Assembly (NCBI GenBank): GCA_900546615.1
Contig: URDJ01000063.1
Coordinates: 1 to 10,633, forward strand
DNA from: an uncultured Eubacteriales bacterium
GTDB taxonomy: Bacteria > Bacillota > Clostridia > Oscillospirales > Oscillospiraceae
DNA length: 10,633 nucleotides
Direction of reading: 5' to 3'
The notes below the pieces were generated by a model, which saw nothing but the letters and a program-made list of their open reading frames with translations, searched no databases and had not been told where the DNA came from. The translations under genes and the position numbers were made by a program. Below are positions 1-6,924 of the stretch, piece by piece; within the stretch, counting starts at the first letter, position 1, and every line of letters begins with the position of its first letter.

Positions 1-145
1 ATAAGGGGGAAACCCCTTGGTAGGGTTTCCCCCTTGAACCCCCTTCCTGACCTTGTTGAGCATAGAGCTTTCCGCGCTCTGCGGAGCGCGGCCATGGGGC
101 GCCGCCCCCTGGACCCCCGCCGCCTTTTGAAAAAGGCGGGCGAAA
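1..145. repeat. Hairpin-rich intergenic element, probably a dispersed repeat
   Basis: Four inverted repeats lie end to end. Positions 3-15 and 23-35 form a perfect 13-bp stem with a 7-nt loop. Positions 72-79 and 84-91 form a perfect 8-bp stem with loop TGCG. Positions 96-100 and 104-108 form a 5-bp GC stem. Positions 120-128 and 131-139 (CCGCCTTTT/AAAAGGCGG) form a 9-bp stem. No convincing open frame crosses them. The C-rich spacer plus the CCGCCTTTT-GA-AAAAGGCGG palindrome resembles dispersed intergenic elements I associate with gut Clostridia, but this is recollection, not a search. The first stem could also be the terminator of a gene lying to the left of the window. Confidence 0.55.
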
Positions 146-167
146 ACTTCAGACTTGGGCCCGGCCT

Positions 168-197
168 TTAACAATACCGCGCTCCCCCGCATAGAAT
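168..197 (+). promoter_or_regulatory. Putative sigma-A promoter for murA
   Basis: A -35 box TTAACA (168-173) and a -10 box TAGAAT (192-197) are separated by 18 bp. Transcription would start near 204, leaving a leader of about 24 nt that holds the ribosome binding site GGGGGAGAG just before the ATG at 228. The spacing is acceptable and the boxes are near consensus. It would drive murA, divIB and perhaps ftsZ. Confidence 0.5.
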
Positions 198-227
198 GGC
201 GTGAATTTGCTGTTTGGGGGAGAGAAA

Positions 228-1481
228 ATGAGCGTTTGGCGAGTAAGCGGCGGGCGGCGGCTCGAGGGCAGCGTGACGGTACAGGGCGCAAAAAACGCGG
301 TGCTGCCCATCATGGCCGCGTCGGTGCTCTCACCCTGCGAGACGGAGCTGCTCAACGTCCCGAGCCTGCGGGACGTGGACGCTACCATCCGCATCCTGCG
401 CGGCCTCGGCTGCGCGGTCGAGCGCGGGGGCGACGCCGTGAACATAGATTCCACCGGCCTGTGCCGGGCCGAGATACCGCACAGCCTCATGCGCGAGCTG
501 AGAAGCTCCGTCATCTTTCTCGGCGCACTGCTGGCCCGCTGCGGCGAGGCAAGGCTGTCCATGCCGGGAGGCTGTGAGCTGGGGCCGAGACCCATAGACC
601 TGCATCTCATGGCCCTGCGCGCCTTGGGCGCGGAGATAGAGGAATCCGGCGGAGAGCTGGTCTGCCGGGCGGAACGACTCAAAGGCGCGAGCATAGCCCT
701 GCCCATGCCCAGCGTGGGCGCGACCGAAAACGCCATGCTGGCCGCCTGCGCCGCCGAGGGCAAGACGGTCATCATGAACGCCGCTAGAGAGCCGGAGATC
801 GAGGAATTGCAGGATTTCCTTCAAAGGCTGGGCGCGGACGTCAGCGGTGCGGGCACCCCGACCGTGACGATACACGGCTTCAGGCCAGCAAGACGCATCG
901 GCCACCGGATAATGCCGGACAGGATCGTCTCCTCGACACTGCTGTGCGCGGTCGCCGCCTCGGGTGGGGACATAGAGCTGCGCGGCACAGAGCCTGAGCA
1001 TTTTTCCACGGTTTTGTACTCGCTTTCGGAGTGCGGCTGTGATATAATAAGGGGTAAACGCAGGCTGAGGCTCAAATCGGATGGGAACCTCAAAGCGCCG
1101 TCGCCCGTCATAACCGGGCCGTATCCGGCCTTCCCGACGGACGCGCAGCCGCTGATGCTGGCTGCCTGCCTGAAGGCTCAGGGCACCTCGGTGTTTGTCG
1201 AGAACGTGTTCCAGAACAGGTTCAGGTACACGGAGGAACTGGTGCGGCTGGGCGCAAGGATACATACGGAGGGCCGCGTGGCGGTCGTCACGGGCGTGCG
1301 TGAGCTGCACGGCGCCCCCACGGTGGCGACGGATTTGAGAGGCGGCGCGGCGCTTATCATAGCGGGGCTGTCGGCCGAGGGCGAGACGGAGATACTCGAC
1401 TCGGGCCACATCGATCGGGGCTATGAGGCTCTCGACGTAAGGCTCAGCGAGCTGGGCGCACAGATAGAACGGCGGGCTTAG
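228..1481 (+). CDS. murA: UDP-N-acetylglucosamine 1-carboxyvinyltransferase (MurA)
   Basis: This cytoplasmic enzyme transfers enolpyruvate from phosphoenolpyruvate to UDP-GlcNAc, the first committed step of peptidoglycan synthesis. The 417-residue product has normal family length and the two-domain EPSP-synthase-like layout. Visible motifs are Lys22 in QGAKNA, the catalytic Cys116 in MPGGCELGPRPIDLH, Asp305 in AFPTDAQP, and Arg397 in HIDRGYE. These match known catalytic or substrate-binding positions of E. coli MurA. Cys116 is the residue alkylated by fosfomycin, and its presence predicts a drug-sensitive enzyme. The ATG at 228 is chosen because GGGGGAGAG lies just upstream and the protein then begins at the usual N-terminus; an in-frame GTG at 201 has no such site. 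divIB follows after 16 nt, so the two are probably one operon. Clostridia often carry two MurA paralogues; this is the copy in the division cluster. Confidence 0.96.
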   Translation: MSVWRVSGGRRLEGSVTVQGAKNAVLPIMAASVLSPCETELLNVPSLRDVDATIRILRGLGCAVERGGDAVNIDSTGLCRAEIPHSLMRELRSSVIFLGALLARCGEARLSMPGGCELGPRPIDLHLMALRALGAEIEESGGELVCRAERLKGASIALPMPSVGATENAMLAACAAEGKTVIMNAAREPEIEELQDFLQRLGADVSGAGTPTVTIHGFRPARRIGHRIMPDRIVSSTLLCAVAASGGDIELRGTEPEHFSTVLYSLSECGCDIIRGKRRLRLKSDGNLKAPSPVITGPYPAFPTDAQPLMLAACLKAQGTSVFVENVFQNRFRYTEELVRLGARIHTEGRVAVVTGVRELHGAPTVATDLRGGAALIIAGLSAEGETEILDSGHIDRGYEALDVRLSELGAQIERRA

Positions 1482-1497
1482 CCGGAAGGAGGACGCA

Positions 1498-2256
1498 ATG
1501 GCGACCCTGATGCGGAACCAGAGGAAAAAGAAAACAGGCCGCCGGGCCTTTTACGGGCCGCTGGCCTTCCTCGTGGCCTGCGCGGTGCTGATATTCCTCA
1601 TGAGCATTTTTTTCAGAGTCTCGACCGTGGAAGTGCAGGGGAACGTGTACTACACGGCGCAGGAGGTACAGGACGCCGCGGGCATAGTCGAGGGCGACAA
1701 CCTGTTTTTTATAAACCGCTTCAGGGTCGTGAGCAGGATCTTTGCGAGACTGCCATATATAGAAAACGTGGAGATAAAGCGCTACCTGCCGAACAAGGTC
1801 GTGCTGACAGTGAGCGAGTGCCAGGCGCTGGGCTGCGTCAGCGTGGACGGCGAGGCCTGGGTCATAGACCGCAGCTGCCGGATACTGACAAAGGCGACCG
1901 AGCTGGAACAGGAGCAGCTCATGGAGATCCGCGGCATAACGCCGCTGACGACGGAGATCGGCAAGGTGTTCGAGACGGGCAGCGACGACGCGGGCAAGCT
2001 CGAATACCTCTGTGAGATACTCAGCCAGATACAGGAGCGCGGCATGACCGGGGACGTGAGCTACCTTGACATGACGAACGCAAATGACCCGAGCTTCGGT
2101 TATCTGGGCAGGTTCACGGTGAGGTTGGGAGAGGCCGGGGATACGGAGTACAGGTTCGGCAAGCTGCTCTCGGCGGTGTCGCAGCTCACGGAGAACGACA
2201 GGGGCACGATAGACGTCTCGGGAGACGATGCGGCGGCGGTTTTTAACCCTTATTGA
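1498..2256 (+). CDS. divIB: Cell division protein DivIB/FtsQ
   Basis: This is a bitopic membrane protein of the divisome which, in the family, binds DivIC/FtsB and FtsL and supports septal peptidoglycan synthesis. The 252-residue product has a short basic cytoplasmic tail (residues 1-19, with RNQRKKK), one transmembrane segment (about 20-38), a POTRA domain (about 39-108) beginning FRVSTVEVQGN and ending LPNKVVLTVSE, and then the FtsQ/DivIB beta domain to about residue 245, starting with GEAWVIDRSCRIL. Length and order fit the family. The start is set by AAGGAGG at 1486-1492, 5 nt before ATG. It lies 16 nt after murA and 138 nt before ftsZ, the usual division-cluster order. No ftsA lies between it and ftsZ. 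Sequence conservation in this family is low, so the call rests on architecture, the POTRA motif and context. Confidence 0.9.
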   Translation: MATLMRNQRKKKTGRRAFYGPLAFLVACAVLIFLMSIFFRVSTVEVQGNVYYTAQEVQDAAGIVEGDNLFFINRFRVVSRIFARLPYIENVEIKRYLPNKVVLTVSECQALGCVSVDGEAWVIDRSCRILTKATELEQEQLMEIRGITPLTTEIGKVFETGSDDAGKLEYLCEILSQIQERGMTGDVSYLDMTNANDPSFGYLGRFTVRLGEAGDTEYRFGKLLSAVSQLTENDRGTIDVSGDDAAAVFNPY

Positions 2257-2286
2257 GCAAAAGTGTGTTATGGAAACAAAAAATAG

Positions 2287-2313
2287 TTGACCGGACAAGT
2301 GAAAAGTTATAAT
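2287..2313 (+). promoter_or_regulatory. Sigma-A promoter for ftsZ
   Basis: A -35 box TTGACC (2287-2292) and a perfect -10 TATAAT (2308-2313) are separated by 15 bp, slightly short of the 17-bp optimum. They lie in the AT-rich gap between divIB and ftsZ, against a GC-rich background. The start point would be near 2320, giving a leader of about 75 nt. This would let ftsZ be made above the level supplied by murA-divIB read-through. Confidence 0.65.
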
Positions 2314-2394
2314 ATGAGTAGAAGAAAAAAGAAAAATACAGCCCGGCGGGCAGTGCCGCAGGGCGTCTCAAAAGATAACAGGGAGGCACCGAAT

Positions 2395-3546
2395 ATGTCT
2401 TATAAAACCGAAACCGGCCCCGAGAATGTCGTAACGCTGAAGGTCGTTGGTGTCGGCGGAGCCGGCAACAACGTTGTGAACCGCATGGTGAAGTCGGGCA
2501 CGCAGGGCGTTGAGTTCATTTCCGTGAACACGGACAAGCAGGCTCTCGCGGTCTCGAGCGCGGACCAGAAAATCCAGATCGGCGAGAAGCTGACCCATGG
2601 CCAGGGCGCGGGCTCCGACCCGGACGTCGGCAAGCGCAGCGCTGAGGAGAGCCGGAACGACATAGCAAAGTCTCTCGAGGACGCAGACATGGTGTTCATC
2701 ACCGCCGGTATGGGCGGCGGCACGGGCACCGGCGCGGCTCCCACCGTGGCTGAGATCGCAAGAGAGGCCGGCGCGCTGACCGTCGGCGTCGTGACCAAGC
2801 CCTTCAAGTTCGAGGGCAAGCGCAGGATGGACCAGGCGCTCGGAGGCATCAACTCCCTGCTCGGCAAGGTCGATTCCCTGCTCATAATCCCTAATGACCG
2901 CCTGAAATACGCCACCGACCAGAAGGTCACGCTGGCCAACGCCTTCGAGATCGCCGACGACGTGCTTCGTCAGGCCGTCACCAGCATCTCCGACCTTATC
3001 AAGAACACGGGCTTTATAAACCTCGACTTCGCGGATGTCACCACCATCATGAAGGACGCGGGCTTTGCGCACATGGGCGTGGGCCACGCCGTCGGCAAGG
3101 GCAAGGCCGAGGAGGCCGCGAAGATGGCCGTCGCCAGCCCGCTCATGGAGACCTCGATAAACGGCGCGCACGGTGTGCTGATAAACGTGACGGGTTCCGA
3201 GGACATGGGCCTCGAGGATGTCGAGGCCGCAGCAAACCTCGTTCAGGAGGCCGCGCACCCGGACGCGAACATCATCTTCGGCGCCACCTTCGACAACAGC
3301 CTGGACGACGAGATACGCGTCACCGTCATTGCAACGGGCTTCGAGGAAGGCCGTGCCAAGGTCCCGGGCGCTGAGACCGCGGCGAAGCAGGCGGCTCCAT
3401 CCGAGGGGCTGTTCACGCAGGCCCAGCAGCAGGCGGCCCAGCCTCAGCAGCAGGCGGCCCCGGCTCAGCAGGCGACGGCCCAGCAGCCGCAGTCCCAGGA
3501 CGACGACCCCTATGACACGATCTTCAAGATTTTCAACTCCCGGTAA
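2395..3546 (+). CDS. ftsZ: Cell division protein FtsZ
   Basis: FtsZ is the tubulin-like GTPase that polymerises into the cytokinetic ring. The 383-residue product shows the N-terminal GTP-binding fold (VVGVGGAGNN, residues 17-26), the tubulin signature GGGTGTG at 107-113, and the T7 synergy loop NLDFADV at 209-215, which supplies the catalytic aspartates. The globular part ends near residue 326. A Gln/Ala/Pro-rich linker follows (about 327-368), then a C-terminal peptide DDDPYDTIFKIFNSR in place of the common DIPxFLR type. The ATG at 2395 is preceded by GGGAGG at 2381-2386. The frame stays open upstream to 2287 and includes another ATG at 2314, giving a Lys/Arg-rich extension; this is disfavoured because it lacks a ribosome binding site and sits on the promoter. 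A hairpin follows the stop. Confidence 0.97.
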   Translation: MSYKTETGPENVVTLKVVGVGGAGNNVVNRMVKSGTQGVEFISVNTDKQALAVSSADQKIQIGEKLTHGQGAGSDPDVGKRSAEESRNDIAKSLEDADMVFITAGMGGGTGTGAAPTVAEIAREAGALTVGVVTKPFKFEGKRRMDQALGGINSLLGKVDSLLIIPNDRLKYATDQKVTLANAFEIADDVLRQAVTSISDLIKNTGFINLDFADVTTIMKDAGFAHMGVGHAVGKGKAEEAAKMAVASPLMETSINGAHGVLINVTGSEDMGLEDVEAAANLVQEAAHPDANIIFGATFDNSLDDEIRVTVIATGFEEGRAKVPGAETAAKQAAPSEGLFTQAQQQAAQPQQQAAPAQQATAQQPQSQDDDPYDTIFKIFNSR

Positions 3547-3569
3547 GAGAGATATACAGCTGAAAAAAC

Positions 3570-3595
3570 TACCGGCCTCTTTTAAGGGGCCGGTA
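3570..3595 (+). terminator. Hairpin after ftsZ (weak or partial terminator)
   Basis: TACCGGCCTC (3570-3579) pairs with GGGGCCGGTA-type sequence at 3586-3595 (10 bp with one G-T) around a 6-nt loop. The + strand continues with ATTTCGTAT-like sequence, a poor U tract. An A6 run just before the stem would give a better U tract on the opposite strand. It may lower read-through from ftsZ into the two-component genes, whose first ATG is only 18 nt after the stem. Confidence 0.5.
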
Positions 3596-3612
3596 TTTCG
3601 TATGGAGGACGT

Positions 3613-4290
3613 ATGAAGCTGCTGTACGCTGAGGACGAGCCGGCCATGACCGAGGCCGTGAAGGACATATTGGAGTATCACAGGTTCATGGTGGACGCGG
3701 TGCCGGACGGGACGGAGGCGCTCGAGTACGCGCTGGCCGGGGACTACGACGGGATCATACTGGACATCATGCTGCCGGGTAAGAGCGGACTGGAGGTGCT
3801 CTCTGAGCTGAGACAGGCGGGGGACCGAATGCCCGTGCTGCTGCTGACGGCGAAGTCGGAGGTCGAGGACCGGATACGTGGACTGGACATGGGCGCGGAC
3901 GACTACCTGCCCAAGCCCTTTGCGATGGGAGAGCTGCTGGCGCGCGTTCGGGCCATGCTGAGAAGGCGCGAGGCATACACTCCGGATATTGTGAGCTTTT
4001 TCGACCTGACGCTGGATAGAAGAAATTGCGAGCTGGCCTCGGCGGAGGGAGCGGTGACGCTCACGAGGCTCGAGTACCGGATGATGGAGGCGCTGATGCT
4101 CAACCGCGGGATATTCCTCACGACGGAGGAGCTGCTGGTAAAGACATGGGGCTATGATACCGAGGCGGAGCAGGGAGCGGTGTGGGTGTACCTGTCGAGC
4201 CTGCGGAAGCGGCTGACGGCTGTAGGCTCGCGGGTGAAGATACAGCTCCGGCGCGGCGTGGGCTACAGACTGGAGGCGCCGGATGATTAA
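3613..4290 (+). CDS. OmpR/PhoB-family response regulator
   Basis: This is a cytoplasmic transcription factor activated by phosphotransfer, probably from the kinase encoded next to it. The 225-residue product has a receiver domain (1-118) with acidic pocket Glu7-Asp8, phospho-acceptor Asp51 in ILDIMLP, Thr79 in LLTAKSE and Lys101 in LPKPF. A winged-helix DNA-binding domain (about 128-223) follows, with LTRLEYRMMEALM, the recognition-helix region around VWVYLSSLRKRL, and the terminal wing RRGVGYRLE. All key residues are present. The start is supported by GGAGGA at 3604-3609. It overlaps the kinase gene by 8 nt, indicating translational coupling. I see no separate promoter in the 66 nt after ftsZ, so expression may depend on read-through or on a promoter inside ftsZ. 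The target genes and signal are unknown. Confidence 0.95.
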   Translation: MKLLYAEDEPAMTEAVKDILEYHRFMVDAVPDGTEALEYALAGDYDGIILDIMLPGKSGLEVLSELRQAGDRMPVLLLTAKSEVEDRIRGLDMGADDYLPKPFAMGELLARVRAMLRRREAYTPDIVSFFDLTLDRRNCELASAEGAVTLTRLEYRMMEALMLNRGIFLTTEELLVKTWGYDTEAEQGAVWVYLSSLRKRLTAVGSRVKIQLRRGVGYRLEAPDD

Positions 4291-5512
4291 GACGCTCAGA
4301 CGGAAGTTTGTCGTGACTGCGATGGCGGCCGTGACCGCGCTGCTGCTGGTGCTGCTGGGCGGGATAAACGGTGTGAACCTGTGGTTGAAGTCGCGGGATA
4401 CGGACATGCTGCTCACGGCGCTCTCGGAGGGCGAGGGCACGATGCGTCCTGAGCGCGAGGGACAGGGACTGTTCCGGCCGCCGCTGGACGGCGACGCGGC
4501 GATGTCGGCGGTGTTTTTCGTAGTGCGGCTGGATGAGAGCGGGAAGGCTGTGTATGCCGACGTATCGAAGATAGCGTCCGTGACTGAGGCCGAGGCGGAG
4601 GAGTATGCCGAGGGCGTGTACGGCAGCTCTGAGGGCCGGGAAGGCCGGTTCAAGTACAGGGTGACGCAGTCGCGGGACGGCCGCGGAAGCACGGCGGTGT
4701 TTCTGGACGTGTCGGAGGACTCGCGGTCTTCGCTGATAATAGCAGTGCTGTCACTTCTGGCGGGAGCGGCATGTTGGCTGGGAGCGCTGCTGGTGGTAGT
4801 GCTGTTGTCGAGGCGCGCAACGCAGCCCATAGCCAAGAGTATGGAACGGCAGAAACAGTTTATAACCGACGCGGGCCACGAGATAAAGACGCCGCTGGCG
4901 ATAATAAGGGCGAATGCGGATGCGCTGGAGCTGCACGAGGGCGAGAACCGATGGAGCCGGAACATCCAGCGGCAGACGGAGCGCATGGACGAGCTTGTGA
5001 AGCGGCTGCTCATGCTCGCGCGGCTGGACGAGGCGTCGGAGCAGGCGCAGATGCAGGAGCGGACGCGGTATTCGCTCAGCGAGACTGTGACGGAGACGGC
5101 AGAGCAGTACCGCGAGCCGGCGGAGGCGGCGGGCCTTGGCCTGTGCGTGCAGGCAGAGCCGGGTATAGAGCTTGAGGGCATCCCGGAGGCGGCGGCCGAG
5201 CTGGTGGATATATTGATGGATAACGCTGTGAAATACGCGGAGCCGGGTACGGAGATAGAGGCAGAGCTGAGCCGCGAGGGCGGCAGGGCGGTGTTGAAGG
5301 TGAGAAACCGATGCACGCAGCCTCCGCGTGACCCGGAGCGGCTGTTCGACCGGTTTTACCGGGAAGACAGCGCCAGAACGCAAAGCGCCGGCGGCACCGG
5401 CCTCGGCCTGTCGATAGCAAGGGCGATAGCAGAAAGCCAAGATGCCGCCCTGAACGCAAAAATGACAGAAGAAAACACAATAGAATTCGAGGCGCGCATG
5501 AAATGCGGCTGA
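4283..5512 (+). CDS. Membrane sensor histidine kinase
   Basis: This kinase should autophosphorylate on His and pass the phosphate to the adjacent regulator. The 409-residue product has a transmembrane segment (about 9-33), an extracytoplasmic region of about 115 residues with no domain I recognise, and a second segment (about 150-175). A very short linker without an obvious full HAMP domain leads to a HisKA domain with FITDAGHEIKTPL (His199). The ATPase domain has the N box LMDNAVKYA (Asn314), F box LFDRFYR (354-360) and G2 box GGTGLGLS (370-377). The usual DxGxG G1 box is not visible: the expected place reads VRNRCTQPPRD (340-350). Such variants occur in Firmicute kinases, so this need not mean inactivity. 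It starts inside the end of the regulator gene (8-nt overlap). The signal is unknown; a link to the envelope is only suggested by position. Confidence 0.93.
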   Translation: MIKTLRRKFVVTAMAAVTALLLVLLGGINGVNLWLKSRDTDMLLTALSEGEGTMRPEREGQGLFRPPLDGDAAMSAVFFVVRLDESGKAVYADVSKIASVTEAEAEEYAEGVYGSSEGREGRFKYRVTQSRDGRGSTAVFLDVSEDSRSSLIIAVLSLLAGAACWLGALLVVVLLSRRATQPIAKSMERQKQFITDAGHEIKTPLAIIRANADALELHEGENRWSRNIQRQTERMDELVKRLLMLARLDEASEQAQMQERTRYSLSETVTETAEQYREPAEAAGLGLCVQAEPGIELEGIPEAAAELVDILMDNAVKYAEPGTEIEAELSREGGRAVLKVRNRCTQPPRDPERLFDRFYREDSARTQSAGGTGLGLSIARAIAESQDAALNAKMTEENTIEFEARMKCG

Positions 5513-5519
5513 AACAACC

Positions 5520-5550
5520 TGCAGCCGCCTGCCCCGCCCCTTCGGCTGCA
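5520..5550 (+). terminator. Hairpin after the kinase gene (possible terminator)
   Basis: TGCAGCCG (5520-5527) and CGGCTGCA (5543-5550) form a perfect 8-bp stem around a 15-nt C-rich loop, 7 nt after the kinase stop codon. There is no U tract on either side, so efficient intrinsic termination is doubtful. It marks the boundary before the next promoter. Confidence 0.35.
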
Positions 5551-5587
5551 CCGGGGGTGGCATACTACCGCCGCAGACCGAGCCGCG

Positions 5588-5616
5588 TTGACTTTGCACA
5601 CTTGGCATGGTAAAAT
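5588..5616 (+). promoter_or_regulatory. Strong sigma-A promoter with extended -10 for the aconitase X operon
   Basis: TTGACT (5588-5593), a 17-bp spacer and TAAAAT (5611-5616) are present, with the extended -10 TGG immediately before the hexamer (5608-5610). Transcription should start near 5623, about 27 nt before the ATG, leaving room for the AAAGGAG ribosome binding site but not for a regulatory leader. Any control would therefore act at or upstream of the promoter. Confidence 0.8.
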
Positions 5617-5649
5617 CCTGACAGAATATTGACAAAGGAGTTGAATGTC

Positions 5650-6924
5650 ATGCTTCTCACGCCTGAACAGCAGGCTATGCTGGACGGCGCCCAGGGCGAG
5701 GTCATGGCTAAGGTCATGCGCTCGCTCGTCATGTACGGCGGGACCTTCGGCGCTGAAAAGATGGTGCCCGTCACGAGCAGGTACGGCCACACCGTCATCA
5801 GCTTCGGCATAGGCGTCATGAAACCCGTGTACGAACTCTACGACAAGCTGCTCGAGGCCGGGGCGATATCGAAACAGCAGTTTTCCGCAGACCCCCTGCC
5901 CCTCGACCCCAAGGTGCCCTCGAACCTCCTTCAGGACATCATTTTCAAGGGCATAATGTACTCCCAGCAGAAACGCTACGAGGCCCAGCTCGAGAAGTTC
6001 GGCATACTGGGCAAGGATGCTTTCACCTGCGCCTGCTACCTCGATGAGGTCGGCAACAAGCCGGAAAAGGGCGAGGTGCTCTCCTGGGCCGAATCCTCGG
6101 CGGTGGTCTACGCCAACAGCGTCCTCGGCGCGAGGTGCAACCGCAACTCGGGCATGCTGGAGCTCATGGGCTCCATTGCCGGCTGCGTGCCCTATTTTGG
6201 TCTGCTCACCGACGACGGCAGGCGCGCCGACTGGATAATCGAAGTCAAGACCGAAAAAAAGCCCGAAGCCCAGCTGCTCGGCTCGGCCATAGGCATGAAG
6301 GTCATGGAACAGGTGCCCTACATAAAGGGCCTCGACAAATGGCTCGGCACGGAGATAACGCCCGAGGTCACGGCCTATCTCAAGGACTTCGGCGCGGCCA
6401 CGGCCTCTAACGGCGCGGTGGGCCTGTACCACGTCGAGAACCTCACGCCCGAGGCGAAGGAGCAGGGCGAGAGCCTCATCCGCGAGGGTGCGCCGGTCTA
6501 CGTCATCGACGACGCCGAGCTCGAGCGCGTGAAGGCGAACTATCCCTGCGTGTGGAAGGATTTGAACGCCGCGCCGAAGCTCTGCTTCGTGGGCTGCCCG
6601 CACCTGACGCTGGGCCAGCTCAGGGACTGGACGGAGAACATCGAAAAGGCGCTTAAAGAAAACGGCAAGAGCAAGGTCACGGTGCCGACGGTGTTCACCG
6701 CCGCGCCTGCGACGATAAAGGAGTTCCAGAAGACGGTGTACGCCAAGCGGCTGGAGCGCACGGGCGTCATACTTTCCTACATCTGTCCGCTGATGTACAT
6801 GAATAATCCGCTCTCGGGCAAGATGCCCGTCATTACCTGCTCGAACAAGCTGCGGACCTACACGACGGCGCGGTACTACACCGAGGCGGAGATACTGAAC
6901 AAGATAACGGGAGGTGTCTGCTGA
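5650..6924 (+). CDS. Aconitase X catalytic (large) subunit, AcnX/DUF521 family
   Basis: This is a dehydratase of the aconitase superfamily. Characterised relatives include bacterial cis-3-hydroxy-L-proline dehydratase and archaeal mevalonate-5-phosphate dehydratase; the substrate here is not known. The 424-residue protein starts [13 protein letters not shown], as is typical. The core segment at 122-168 (TCAC at 126-129, then [28 protein letters not shown]) aligns by eye with the family's TCTCTPY and [23 protein letters not shown]. Further motifs are [11 protein letters not shown] (314-324), Cys379-Pro380 and Cys397 in ITCSNK. Several of these cysteines are candidate iron-sulfur ligands. Departures from the family as I know it are Cys163 for Thr in GARTN and loss of TPY after the Cys pair. 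The ATG at 5650 is chosen because AAAGGAG (5634-5640) is 9 nt upstream; in-frame TTG codons at 5629 and 5641 are badly spaced. Its stop overlaps the start of the small subunit, as expected for one complex. Confidence 0.9.
   Translation: [424 protein letters not shown]

Noticed and set aside
330..1409. Minus-strand open frame of 359 codons opposite murA
   Set aside because: It has low-complexity composition and no domain; murA is certain.
2368..5316. Very long open frame of 982 codons on the minus strand, antisense to ftsZ, the response regulator and the kinase
   Set aside because: The composition is Ser/Arg/Leu/Gly-rich and repetitive, as expected opposite GC-rich genes. It has no recognisable domain, and the plus strand holds three unmistakable genes.
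5356..6603. Minus-strand open frame of 415 codons opposite the aconitase X large subunit
   Set aside because: It is a shadow of the GC-rich coding strand with no family motif or ribosome binding site, while the plus-strand protein is a clear family member.
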